Shown here piece by piece: positions 31,154 to 38,906 of a stretch of DNA of 64,000 bases (position 1 is the stretch's first letter; each line of letters opens with the position of its first letter). This DNA is from Thioalkalivibrio sp. ALJ3. GTDB lineage: Bacteria; Pseudomonadota; Gammaproteobacteria; Ectothiorhodospirales; Ectothiorhodospiraceae. The notes below the pieces were generated by a model. The model did no database searches, was not told the DNA's origin, and worked only from the letters and a program-made list of their open reading frames with translations. The stretch spans positions 124,001 through 188,000 of the forward strand of contig NZ_KB897907.1 of the NCBI RefSeq assembly GCF_000377205.1, in the 5' to 3' direction. The position numbers and the translations under genes are program-made.

Positions 31154-31476
31154 TATAGCTCGACGCGCACGCCCAGCTTCTGACCGATCACGCGGGCCAC
31201 AGTCTCGCGCAGGTCGTCCCCGTTGCGATCATCCAGCCAGGCATCTTCGTCCTCGTTGTAGCCGAAGTGGGCCGGCCCCTCGGGCGAGGACAGCCAGATC
31301 TGCTGCGCGGCCTCTTGGCGGTTCAGGATCATCTGCGCGCCGTCCTCGAACTCGAGGGTCAGGACACCATCGATCAGGTCGATGTCCAGGTCGTCGAGAC
31401 CGTCCTGGTCGCTGAGGGAGTTGTAGATCTCGTCGAGGGTCTGTTCGGCGAATACGGCGAAGGAGGGCTGGCTCAT
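31153..31476 (-). CDS. cyaY: Frataxin-like protein CyaY
   Basis: The 107-residue protein has the frataxin fold, with an acidic first helix and strand (DDLDIDLIDGVLTLEFEDG) that binds iron and the conserved NRQEAAQQIWLSSPEGPAHF. CyaY binds the IscS-IscU machinery and regulates Fe-S cluster assembly. The length equals that of the E. coli protein. Convergent with the upstream membrane protein gene. Confidence 0.95.
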   Translation of the reverse strand: MSQPSFAVFAEQTLDEIYNSLSDQDGLDDLDIDLIDGVLTLEFEDGAQMILNRQEAAQQIWLSSPEGPAHFGYNEDEDAWLDDRNGDDLRETVARVIGQKLGVRVEL

Positions 31477-31574
31477 GGGTCTCTCGGTTCGGTTATTGCC
31501 TCTGGGCGCGGGCAGTATAAGTCAGAGAAAGCGGATGAACGCGATACTGGCCTTCCGGGCGTGGGCAAACCTTC

Positions 31575-31967
31575 CTATGCCCGCCAGGCGGCGATTGCCA
31601 GGCCCAGCCAGCCGAGGATAAAGGCGGTGCCGCCCAGTGGCGCGATGGCCCCCAGTACGCGCGGGGCGCCCAGGGCCAGGGCGTAGAGGCTGCCGGCAAA
31701 GAGCAGGATGCCGAGCACGAAGGCCACGGCGCTGGCGGTGGCCCAGCCGGTGGCCAGGTGCGACCACAGCGCCGCCAGCAGGAGCAGGGCGAGGGCGTGG
31801 ATGAAGTGATACTGGACGCCGGTCTGCCAGGTGGCCAGCGCGCGCTCGGACAGTCGTTCCTGCAGGGCGTGCGCGCCAAAAGCACCGAGTACCACTGCGA
31901 CGGCGGCGAGCAGCGCCGCGATCACGACCAGCGCGCGGATCATCGGCTCGGTTTCCGTACCTGGCAT
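31575..31967 (-). CDS. DUF423 family membrane protein
   Basis: The 130-residue protein has four membrane helices. The DUF423 (YgdD-like) marks are LGAFGAHAL near the N terminus, TGVQYHFIHALALL in the middle and LGGTAFILGWLGLA at the end. Its biochemical role is unknown. The ATG at 31967 is preceded by AGGGGAAACACTA, which is both a usable ribosome site and a variant of the repeat arm seen in this window. An ATG eight codons later (31943) also gives a full domain. Confidence 0.85.
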   Translation of the reverse strand: MPGTETEPMIRALVVIAALLAAVAVVLGAFGAHALQERLSERALATWQTGVQYHFIHALALLLLAALWSHLATGWATASAVAFVLGILLFAGSLYALALGAPRVLGAIAPLGGTAFILGWLGLAIAAWRA

Positions 31968-31983
31968 TAGTGTTTCCCCTAGG

Positions 31984-32322
31984 CTAGGCGTCGTCGCCCA
32001 TCTCGTTGTCGACGTCCTGCCCGGCGACCCAGCCCTGTTCGCGGGCCCGTTCGATGGCGGCATCGTGGATGCGCGTGTGGCGCTCGCGAATCTCGGGTGG
32101 AAGGTTGGTAATGCGCAGGTCGTACTTGTCCCACTCCGCGTTAACCTGGTCGTGAAGCTGCTGGATGCGGCCTACATCCCAGCCCTCGCAGGTCTCGGTC
32201 TCGGGCAGAAAGCCGAATACCCAGGCATCGCGGATAATATTGCCGATCGGCGTCATGCCGCCGTACAAGTCGTTGTGGATGCCGACATAGTGGCGGCTTC
32301 CAGAGCGTCTGGCCGTGTTCAT
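31984..32322 (-). CDS. Conserved hypothetical protein
   Basis: The 112-residue soluble protein contains HNDLYGGMTPIGNIIRDAWV and LPPEIRERHTRIHDAAIERA. These look strongly conserved in style (Gly/Pro/aromatic-rich turns and charged helices), but I do not recognise a characterised family. There is no signal peptide. It is followed after 16 bases by the DUF423 gene on the same strand, so the two may form a small operon. The start is chosen at 32322 because upstream codons are low-complexity. Confidence 0.6.
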   Translation of the reverse strand: MNTARRSGSRHYVGIHNDLYGGMTPIGNIIRDAWVFGFLPETETCEGWDVGRIQQLHDQVNAEWDKYDLRITNLPPEIRERHTRIHDAAIERAREQGWVAGQDVDNEMGDDA

Positions 32323-32386
32323 GCGCGTAGTGTAGAGGCACGGCGGCCGGGCGCAAAGCACATTTCGTATACAGCGGAGAACAAAC

Positions 32387-32947
32387 ATGCATCCCGCGGG
32401 CGACAGCCTGAACCGAATGCGTCTGCGCGTCCTCATGAAGCTGATGGTGCTCGGCGCCGCGATCGTGTTCGTCGGCATTCTGGGGAGCTACGCGCTGTCC
32501 ATGCTGGGGGGTGGCGAGACCGAACGTCGCATCGTGGAGCTGGATGCGATTGCCCCTGGCGAGCTCAAGCGGCTGAACTGGGAGGGTCGGCGCATCCTCG
32601 TGTTGCACCGAGATTCAGCCCTTCAGCAGGCGCTGGGCGAGGACGAGGAGTTGGTGGATCCACGTGCCCGGCGGGGCCAGCAGCCGGATGGACTGGAACT
32701 GCCGCTGCGCAGTCTGAGACCGGAGTGGCTGGTTGTCATTGGCGAAAGCACCGATCTCGGCTGTGAGCTGGATCTGGTGCACCCGGACGAGGCGGAGGAC
32801 TGGTCCGGTGGGTTCGTCGATCGCTGCCGTGGGGGGCGTTATGACGCCGCCGGGCGGGTGTATGACGGGCAGGACGCCCGGCGAAACCTGCCGATTCCTG
32901 AGTACCGCTTCTCCCGAGACGACCGGCTGATCCTGGGTGGTCCGTAA
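32387..32947 (+). CDS. Membrane-anchored Rieske-fold protein lacking cluster ligands
   Basis: The 186-residue protein has an N-terminal anchor (residues about 17-42) and a domain that follows the cytochrome bc1 Rieske pattern: APGELKRLNWEGRRILVLHR, then ESTDLGC in place of CTHLGC, then GGFVDRCRGGRYDAAGRV in place of GGFxCPCHGSxYDxAGRV, then NLPIPEYRF. All four [2Fe-2S] ligands (Cys, His, Cys, His) are replaced by Ser, Asp, Asp and Arg, while the two cysteines that form the structural disulfide remain. It probably keeps the fold without a cluster. Its role is unknown. No petBC genes are adjacent. Confidence 0.72.
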   Translation: MHPAGDSLNRMRLRVLMKLMVLGAAIVFVGILGSYALSMLGGGETERRIVELDAIAPGELKRLNWEGRRILVLHRDSALQQALGEDEELVDPRARRGQQPDGLELPLRSLRPEWLVVIGESTDLGCELDLVHPDEAEDWSGGFVDRCRGGRYDAAGRVYDGQDARRNLPIPEYRFSRDDRLILGGP

Positions 32948-32980
32948 TCGGTGAGGTGGGGGTGGGCCCGCGGGCCGGAT

Positions 32981-33736
32981 TCAGGCGTGCGCGGCGGGTG
33001 CGTAGACGTCGAAACGCACGCTCTTGCCCCTGACGCTGCCCTGGGGCGTGTCGGGACCCAGGGCGGGGGCATGCAGGGGCCGCTTCACGACGACCCGCCG
33101 CGTGGCTGCCTCGCGTAGCCGCTGCAGCGTCTTTTCCGGGTCGGGGTCCGGGTCACCTTCCATCAGGGCCTGGGTCAGCTGCATGTCCTTCTTGACCGCG
33201 GCGCGCTTGGCCCGCTCCGGAAACATGGGATCGAACACGGCGGCGACGGGCGGCGTGCTCAGGCTCGCCGGCGTGGCCAGGCCCGCGTGTAGCGTTATGC
33301 GCTCGACGATCGAGGCCAGCGCCTCGTCATGGGCGGCGCGCTGCAGGGCATCCGCCAGCAGCAGGTAGACAACCGGTTGGCGTTCCCAGGCATCCACGCG
33401 GAAGCCGTGCGCGGCCAGCAGCAGCGTATCGCGCCCCAGGCCGGCGGTGGCGTCCACCACATGGCTGTCCCGCGGGATATTGCCCATGGCCCGGATCAGG
33501 CCCTCTCGCTGATGCCCGCTATGGGCCAGGCGATACCCCTGACGGCCGGTGGCAAAGTCCAGATGTAGACGCAGTTCGCGCCGACCTTCCTCGCGGGTCA
33601 GCGACAGTCCGTCCGCGCCGACCTCCAGTACCAGGGGCGCCTCGCCCAGATGCCGATATCCGTGGGCTTGCAAGTAGTGCTCGACCTCCCGGGCTCGGGG
33701 CTCCTGCCCCGGTTCTGCGCGGACTTGAAGGGTCAC
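32981..33736 (-). CDS. rsmJ: 16S rRNA (guanine-1516-N2)-methyltransferase RsmJ
   Basis: The 251-residue Rossmann methyltransferase matches RsmJ (UPF0341). VVDATAGLGRDTLLLAAHGF is the SAM-binding motif, followed by VFDPMFPERAKRAAVKKDM and RRVVVKRPLHAP, all characteristic of this family. It methylates G1516 of 16S rRNA. GTG at 33736 is two bases after the slyX stop, giving coupled translation and a length close to the E. coli enzyme (250). Confidence 0.93.
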   Translation of the reverse strand: MTLQVRAEPGQEPRAREVEHYLQAHGYRHLGEAPLVLEVGADGLSLTREEGRRELRLHLDFATGRQGYRLAHSGHQREGLIRAMGNIPRDSHVVDATAGLGRDTLLLAAHGFRVDAWERQPVVYLLLADALQRAAHDEALASIVERITLHAGLATPASLSTPPVAAVFDPMFPERAKRAAVKKDMQLTQALMEGDPDPDPEKTLQRLREAATRRVVVKRPLHAPALGPDTPQGSVRGKSVRFDVYAPAAHA

Positions 33737-33738
33737 GG

Positions 33739-33981
33739 TCAGTAGTGCGGCGGAGGCGGCTCGTTGCCGTCTCCGGGGCCGCCGCCCTGGTCCTCGAGTT
33801 CCCGCAGCCGGTCGCGGAGCCACTGGAGCTGGCGGCGCAGCTCCTGGTTGTCCTGCTGGAGCTCATGCTGGACGCGAGCCTGCTCTTCCTGGGTGTACTC
33901 CTGATGGGCCAGGCGAACCTCCAGCGCCTCGATCCGTGCGATCAGTTCGCGGTCGGTGCGGGATGGATCAGCTGACGACAT
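33739..33981 (-). CDS. slyX: SlyX protein
   Basis: The 80-residue protein is one long coiled coil (residues about 10-65) with the proline-rich ending PPPPHY that marks SlyX. Its function is not established. The start overlaps the end of the hydroxyacid dehydrogenase gene by 14 bases and the stop is two bases before rsmJ, making a three-gene leftward unit. Confidence 0.9.
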   Translation of the reverse strand: MSSADPSRTDRELIARIEALEVRLAHQEYTQEEQARVQHELQQDNQELRRQLQWLRDRLRELEDQGGGPGDGNEPPPPHY

Positions 33982-34948
33982 GCCGGGGCTGTCCCTTGGC
34001 GAAAGAGCGGATGTTGGTCGCAGTCTCCTCGATCACGCGCTGGCGGGCACTGCGGGCTGCCCAGGCGGTATGCGGCGTCAGCACGAGGTTCGGGATTTCC
34101 GCTGCCAGCAGGGGGTGGTCCGCTGGCGGGGGTTCGGGCTCCAGGACGTCGATGCCGGCACCGCCCAGGCTTCCGGCCCGAAGATGGCGTGCGAGGGCCT
34201 CGGGGTCGACCAGGCCACCGCGCGCGGTATTGAGCAGGATCGCCCCCGGACGCATGCGCCGCAGCGCGTCATCGTCGATCAGGTGGCGGGTTTCGGGGGA
34301 CAACGGGCAATGCAGGCTGACCACGTCGCTGGTCGCAAGGAGCTCCGGCAGCGGGACTCGATCCTCGTCATCCCCGGGCGAGGGCGCCGCTTTTCGCAGG
34401 GTCGCGGCCACCCGAACCTGCATGCCGAAGGCTCGGGCCACGCGCGCCGTGGCCTGACCCAGTACGCCATAGCCGATGATGCCCAGGCGCATGCCTGCCA
34501 GGGTCCGGATCGGATGATCCAGCAGGCAGAACTGTTCGGAGGCACTCCAGTGGCCGGCGCGGACATCGGCGCGATAGTCGTCCAGCCGCGTGACCAGCGT
34601 CAGCAGCAGGGCCAATACATGCTGCACGACGGAGCCCGTTGCGTAGTCGCGCGCGTTGCTGACGGTGATGCCTAGCCGGTTTGCGGCGGCAACATCGATA
34701 TTGTTGGTGCCGGTGGCCGCCGCGCAGATCAGCTTCAGCTTGGTGGCCGAGGCGAGCAGTGTTTCGTCGAGCACGACCTTGTTCGTGACCACGACATCGG
34801 CATTCGCGATGCGAGCGGCGATATCCCCGGGTTCCGTACGCGGGTGCAGATCCCAATCGGGCAGGGCCTCGCGCAGGGGGGCGAGGTCCAGGTCGTCACG
34901 ATCCACCGTGGACAGGTCGAGAAATACCCCGTGTCGCAGTCCAGTCAT
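33968..34948 (-). CDS. D-2-hydroxyacid dehydrogenase (glycerate dehydrogenase type)
   Basis: The 326-residue NAD(P)-dependent enzyme has the dinucleotide motif GIIGYGVLGQATA (residues about 149-161), catalytic Arg in LLNTARGGLVD, Glu in GIDVLEPEPP and His in LTPHTAW. The family reduces 2-oxoacids; the sequence best fits hydroxypyruvate/glycerate dehydrogenase, which would suit photorespiratory 2-phosphoglycolate salvage in an autotroph. That substrate is an inference. The gene leads a leftward operon with slyX and rsmJ. Confidence 0.85.
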   Translation of the reverse strand: MTGLRHGVFLDLSTVDRDDLDLAPLREALPDWDLHPRTEPGDIAARIANADVVVTNKVVLDETLLASATKLKLICAAATGTNNIDVAAANRLGITVSNARDYATGSVVQHVLALLLTLVTRLDDYRADVRAGHWSASEQFCLLDHPIRTLAGMRLGIIGYGVLGQATARVARAFGMQVRVAATLRKAAPSPGDDEDRVPLPELLATSDVVSLHCPLSPETRHLIDDDALRRMRPGAILLNTARGGLVDPEALARHLRAGSLGGAGIDVLEPEPPPADHPLLAAEIPNLVLTPHTAWAARSARQRVIEETATNIRSFAKGQPRHVVS

Positions 34949-34961
34949 GGCGGTACCAAGG

Positions 34962-34986
34962 AAAAGGGCCCCGCATCGCGGGGCCC
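34962..34986 (-). terminator. Intrinsic terminator downstream of the YccA-like gene
   Basis: Read leftward, GGGCCCCGC and GCGGGGCCC form a perfect nine-base stem with a three-base loop, followed by four T. It lies 28 bases beyond the stop of the Bax-inhibitor-family gene and insulates the hydroxyacid dehydrogenase operon. Confidence 0.85.
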
Positions 34987-35013
34987 GAATCGCTTGCTTG
35001 TCAGCCGCTGCTG

Positions 35014-35703
35014 TTAGTTGTCGCCCATGAAGGCGTGGAACAGGTTCAGCAGGTGGAGGAACATCACGTAGAGGTTCGCGTACAGCGAGACCGTCATCAT
35101 GATGTAGTTGGCCTCCGGGTCGTGAATCATGCGGCTGGTGTCGAACAGGATCGCCGCCGACAGCAGAAGTACCACGGCCGCCGAGATGGTCAGCGACAGC
35201 GCCGGGATCGCCAGGAAGAGGTTGGCGACAATCGCCAGCAGGGCGACGATCAGGCCGACCACCAGGAAGCCACCCAGGAAGCTGAAGTCCTTCTTGGTGG
35301 CCAGGGCATAGCCGGACAGCGCGACAAAGGCGACCGCCGTGGCGGTAAAGGCATTGCCGACGATCTGCGGCCCGTTGGGCAGGCCCAGGTACATGCTCAG
35401 GATGGGGCCGAGGAAGAAGCCCAGCACGCCGGTGAAGGCGAAGGTCAGCACCAGTCCGAGCGCGGAATTGCGCGCGGCATGGATGGCAAACGGCCCGCCA
35501 ATCAGCACCGCCAGCAGGACCAGCCAGTGAACCGCCGGGGCGCCCACGGCCATCGCTACGAAGGCCATCACTGCGCTGAATGCCAGCGTCACCGACAGCA
35601 GCATGTAGGTCTGGCGGATGACCTTGTTGGTCGAGATGGTCTCGCTGATGGAGCCAGTGCTAGACGGGTTGCGACTCGAGCGAACGATCTGGTCTCGGGA
35701 CAC
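35014..35703 (-). CDS. yccA: Bax inhibitor-1/YccA family membrane protein
   Basis: The 229-residue protein has seven membrane helices and the BI-1 family signature near the C terminus (LFDTSRMIHDP). YccA modulates FtsH proteolysis in E. coli, and related proteins conduct Ca2+. The N-terminal 30 residues are Ser/Thr rich and cytoplasmic. It is a single-gene unit ending at the terminator at 34962. Confidence 0.92.
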   Translation of the reverse strand: MSRDQIVRSSRNPSSTGSISETISTNKVIRQTYMLLSVTLAFSAVMAFVAMAVGAPAVHWLVLLAVLIGGPFAIHAARNSALGLVLTFAFTGVLGFFLGPILSMYLGLPNGPQIVGNAFTATAVAFVALSGYALATKKDFSFLGGFLVVGLIVALLAIVANLFLAIPALSLTISAAVVLLLSAAILFDTSRMIHDPEANYIMMTVSLYANLYVMFLHLLNLFHAFMGDN

Positions 35704-35799
35704 GGGTCAACTCCTCATTGGGTTCGTAACCTGCTCAGTGTAGCGACTGACGCCGGTGGTTGCAGCCCTTTTCGCCGTCCGTGGCGGGGGCTTCCGGCA

Positions 35800-37872
35800 T
35801 CACTTGATCGGTTCCCCCACGCGCTCGGAGATCTCCTTCACCGCGTGGTCTGTGGACTTGAAGATGTTGTCCTTGCCGATGATGTCCTCGAGCCCGGTGC
35901 GCTGCATGACCTCCAGGACCTGCGCCTTCACGCCGGCGAAGACCAGGGTGATGCCGCGCGCCTTCAGGCGGTGGACCAGCTGGTGGATGACTTCTTCGCC
36001 GGAGGCGTCGATCTCGTTGATGCCCTTGCCGACCACGATCAGATACTTGGCCTGCGGGTGGCGCGCCAGCAGATCCAACACCGCATCCTCGAAGTAGGGG
36101 ACGTTGGCGAAGTACAGCGAGCCGTCGAAGCGCATCAGGCCAACCTTTTCGTTGGTCTCCAGGCCGTAGCGCTGGGCCTCGCGCAGGGTCCCGTCCTCAA
36201 AGCGGGCCAGTTCGGACACGCGTGGCTGCATGGTGCGATACAGGTACAGCACGATGGCCAGTCCGGCGCCTATCAGGATGCCGTAGTCCAGGTTCGGGGC
36301 CATCGCCAGTGTGGCGACAAAAGTCACGACCGCTGCAGTACCGTCATGCTTGTTGGCCACCCAGGCATGCTTGATTGCCTTGAAGTTAATCAGTCCGACC
36401 ACGGCCATCATGATGATGGCTGCCAGCACTGATTGTGGCAGGTGGTAGATCAGCGGCGTCAGGAAGAGCAAAGCGATGCCGATGATTACGGCCGTGAAAA
36501 CCGAGGCCAGGCCGGTTCTCGCACCGGAATTCAGGTTCACCGCCGAACGTGAGAACGACCCACTAACGGGGTAGCCCTGGGTAAAGCCGCCAGCGATGTT
36601 GGCCATGCCCTGGGCCATCAGCTCCTTGCTGGGATCCAGGCGCTGTCCGGTGCGCGCGGCCATCGCCTTCGCGATCGCGATGGCTTCGGTGAATCCGACT
36701 AGCGCGATAACGAACGCGGTGGTCAGCAGCGTGGTGATGGTGCCGAAGCTGATCTCCGGCGCCGAGATCGAGGGCAGGCCCTGGGGCACGTTGCCGACGA
36801 CCGCACCGCCGCCATTCAGGGTCACGTCATTGCCGTCCACTCGCTCGATTCGCCAGGCGGTGCGCTCGGCACGCTCGCGTTCGGCGTCCGTCAGGTGGTC
36901 ATCGGCGACAAAGCGCTCGGGTTCGTCGTCGGTCGCCGGGAGGCGTCGCAATGTAATACCGCGCAGTTCTTCGCGCAGTGGGGCCAGTTCGGCGCGCAGC
37001 TCGTCGCGCGCCAGTCGCACCTGTTCCTGCTGGAAGCGCAGGGCCGGCGCATCGCCGCGAGCGGCCTCCTCAATCTCCACTTCCAGTTGGCGTATACGCT
37101 CCTCGAGTTCCGCTCTCTCGGTCCGCTTGTCCTCGACCTGCTGCGCGAGTTCGACGATCTCGTTCGGAGCGATCTGGTCCAGCGTGGAGTCGGCCTTGCG
37201 TTCGTAGCCGATCAGCCAGGAGATCAGGATGGTCACGATGACAGCGACCAGCACCCCGGGAATCTTGGGCGCGACGCGCTTCATCCCCACCATCACTGCG
37301 ATGGCGCCCAGTCCAAACGCGAGGGTAGGCCAATGGGTGTTGCCCAACTCGAGCACGACACCCCACAGGCCCAGCAGGAAGTGGCCCGACGTGTCGATCG
37401 GTACGCCCAGCAACTTGTTGAGCTGAGACAGGCCGATGATGATCGCCGCGGCGTTGGTGAAGCCGACGATCACGGGGTGAGAGATGAAACTGACCAGCGC
37501 GCCCAGCTTGAAAAGGCCCATGACCAGCTGGATCACGCCCACGATCAGGGCCAGCGCGATCGCCAGCATGATGAACTCGGAAGAGCCCTCGGCCGCGAGA
37601 GGCACCAGGGCAGATGCGGTGAGCAGCGACACCACTGCGACCGGGCCGGTCGCGAGCTGATTCGAAGACCCCCATAGCGCCGCGACCATGACCGGCAGCA
37701 GCGAGGCATAAAGGCCATAGACCGGCGGGAGGCCGGCAAGCTGGGCATAGGCCATGGACTGGGGAATCAGCACCAGTGCCACGGAGATCCCCGCGATCAG
37801 ATCCGCGTTGAGCGTTTGTTTGGTCGGACGCCAGCTCAAGAACGGAAAGATGCGCAGGAGGATCGGGTTCAT
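35800..37872 (-). CDS. SulP-family anion transporter with coiled-coil insert and STAS domain
   Basis: The 690-residue transporter has the SulP membrane core (LNADLIAGISVALVLIPQSM, LPPVYGLYASLLPV) and a C-terminal STAS domain (residues about 555-685). A segment of about 130 residues, roughly 225-355, interrupts the membrane domain before the conserved VPQGLPSIS. It is rich in Glu, Arg and Gln with heptads, as a coiled coil. SulP proteins move sulfate, bicarbonate or other anions. In a sulfur-oxidising autotroph either sulfate export or bicarbonate uptake is plausible. The start at 37872 gives the family N terminus; an in-frame start further upstream lies within a structured leader. Confidence 0.88.
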   Translation of the reverse strand: MNPILLRIFPFLSWRPTKQTLNADLIAGISVALVLIPQSMAYAQLAGLPPVYGLYASLLPVMVAALWGSSNQLATGPVAVVSLLTASALVPLAAEGSSEFIMLAIALALIVGVIQLVMGLFKLGALVSFISHPVIVGFTNAAAIIIGLSQLNKLLGVPIDTSGHFLLGLWGVVLELGNTHWPTLAFGLGAIAVMVGMKRVAPKIPGVLVAVIVTILISWLIGYERKADSTLDQIAPNEIVELAQQVEDKRTERAELEERIRQLEVEIEEAARGDAPALRFQQEQVRLARDELRAELAPLREELRGITLRRLPATDDEPERFVADDHLTDAERERAERTAWRIERVDGNDVTLNGGGAVVGNVPQGLPSISAPEISFGTITTLLTTAFVIALVGFTEAIAIAKAMAARTGQRLDPSKELMAQGMANIAGGFTQGYPVSGSFSRSAVNLNSGARTGLASVFTAVIIGIALLFLTPLIYHLPQSVLAAIIMMAVVGLINFKAIKHAWVANKHDGTAAVVTFVATLAMAPNLDYGILIGAGLAIVLYLYRTMQPRVSELARFEDGTLREAQRYGLETNEKVGLMRFDGSLYFANVPYFEDAVLDLLARHPQAKYLIVVGKGINEIDASGEEVIHQLVHRLKARGITLVFAGVKAQVLEVMQRTGLEDIIGKDNIFKSTDHAVKEISERVGEPIK

Positions 37873-37941
37873 TGCGGTACTCGCTTGGCCTGTTCGTGAC
37901 GTAGACGACGGCGCGTCGAGCGATCCCGCATGCCCGGCGTA

Positions 37942-38001
37942 CCCGGGCCGTGTGGCTGCCAGGGCCGTCGTCACGCTTTTGGCAGCCATCTCTGGCCCGG
38001 G
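37942..38001 (-). promoter_or_regulatory. Structured leader upstream of the SulP gene
   Basis: Two nested stems are visible: an outer eight-base stem CCCGGGCC/GGCCCGGG and an inner eight-base stem GGCTGCCA/TGGCAGCC, separated by short internal loops. A leftward TATAAT (38033-38038) lies just upstream, so the hairpin would be in the 5' untranslated leader, some 70 bases before the ATG. It may control expression of the transporter. The -35 element is poor. Confidence 0.45.
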
Positions 38002-38133
38002 CTCAGGCCGGGCGCAGTCGGGGGAAGGGGCGATTATAGAGCGCCGCCTTATTTTCTTCTATCAAAGACATTCAATACGAAACATAGCCTACAGGAAATG
38101 CATTTGTGGCTCGTGCGGACGCAGGATCCATGT

Positions 38134-38167
38134 AAAAACGCCCCGGTCACCAGCGGCGATCGGGGCG
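38134..38167 (-). terminator. Intrinsic terminator of the Q-rich protein gene
   Basis: Read leftward, CGCCCCG and CGGGGCG pair around a fifteen-base loop and are followed by five T. It begins 26 bases after the stop of the gene at 38193. Confidence 0.75.
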
Positions 38168-38192
38168 CAGTAGCGTCAGGTGTAGGTGTGAC

Positions 38193-38777
38193 TTACTGCG
38201 GGGGTGCCATGCCCGGGCTGCCACCCTGCTGCATTTCCTGCTGCAGGCTCTCCAGACGCGCGATGATGTCATCGATCTCCGGATTCTCTTCGCGCATCGC
38301 GGCCATGAGGTCTTCGCGCAGCGATTCCTGGGCGGAGATGATCTCCTCGTCCTGCGCGACGGCCTGCTGGGCCTCCTGCAGGTTCATCTGCGCCTGCTGG
38401 ACGTCTTCGGACTGGATTACCTGCTGGCGTTCCTCGGCGCTCAGATCCGGGTCGCGCAGGCGTTCTTCGGCACCTTCCAGGGTTTCGAGATCCTGACGCG
38501 GCTGATAGCCAGCCTGTTCCATCTTGTCGAGGACCAGGTTTTCAAGCTCTTCGCCCTTTTGCTCCAGATCGGGGTTGTTTTCGATTGCCTGCTGCTGCGT
38601 CTCGGCCAGGGTCTGCTGCAGCTGCTGCATTTCCATTTGCGGATTGGCGCCGCCTTCCTGCTGCCCCTGCTGGCCCATGCCTTGCTGACCCATGCCCTGG
38701 GCCATGACCAGCGGGCTGGCCAGCGCGAGCGCGGCGGCGGCAATCAAACCGGCGAGAGGCCGGAAACGGTTCGTCAT
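38193..38777 (-). CDS. Exported Gln/Glu-rich helical protein
   Basis: The 194-residue protein has a signal peptide (cleavage near VMA, residue about 26), a Gly/Gln/Met-rich linker with repeated MGQQG, and a long charged helical region. The size, envelope location and DPDLSAEERQQ-type helices loosely recall Spy/CpxP stress chaperones (LTxxQ family), but no diagnostic motif is present. The ATG at 38777 has GAGGAG at seven bases. The ATG two codons upstream would be only one base from it. Confidence 0.6.
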   Translation of the reverse strand: MTNRFRPLAGLIAAAALALASPLVMAQGMGQQGMGQQGQQEGGANPQMEMQQLQQTLAETQQQAIENNPDLEQKGEELENLVLDKMEQAGYQPRQDLETLEGAEERLRDPDLSAEERQQVIQSEDVQQAQMNLQEAQQAVAQDEEIISAQESLREDLMAAMREENPEIDDIIARLESLQQEMQQGGSPGMAPPQ

Positions 38778-38824
38778 GATCATTCTCCTCGTGAAATTAC
38801 GGTGGGAAGCTTAATGAGTGGCAA

Positions 38825-38841
38825 CTTAACAACAGCTTAAC
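38825..38841 (-). promoter_or_regulatory. Tandem GTTAAG sites, candidate OmpR/PhoB-type operator
   Basis: Two GTTAAG hexamers (read leftward) begin exactly eleven bases apart, one helical turn, about 48 bases before the start of the Q-rich exported protein. OmpR-family regulators bind such direct repeats, and CpxR uses GTAAA half-sites spaced like this. Confidence 0.4.
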
Positions 38842-38906
38842 AGGCGCAAGCCGAGGTTTCCGGGGCAGCCCGGTTTTCGTTGCAGGCTTCTCGTTTTCTG
38901 TGTTGC

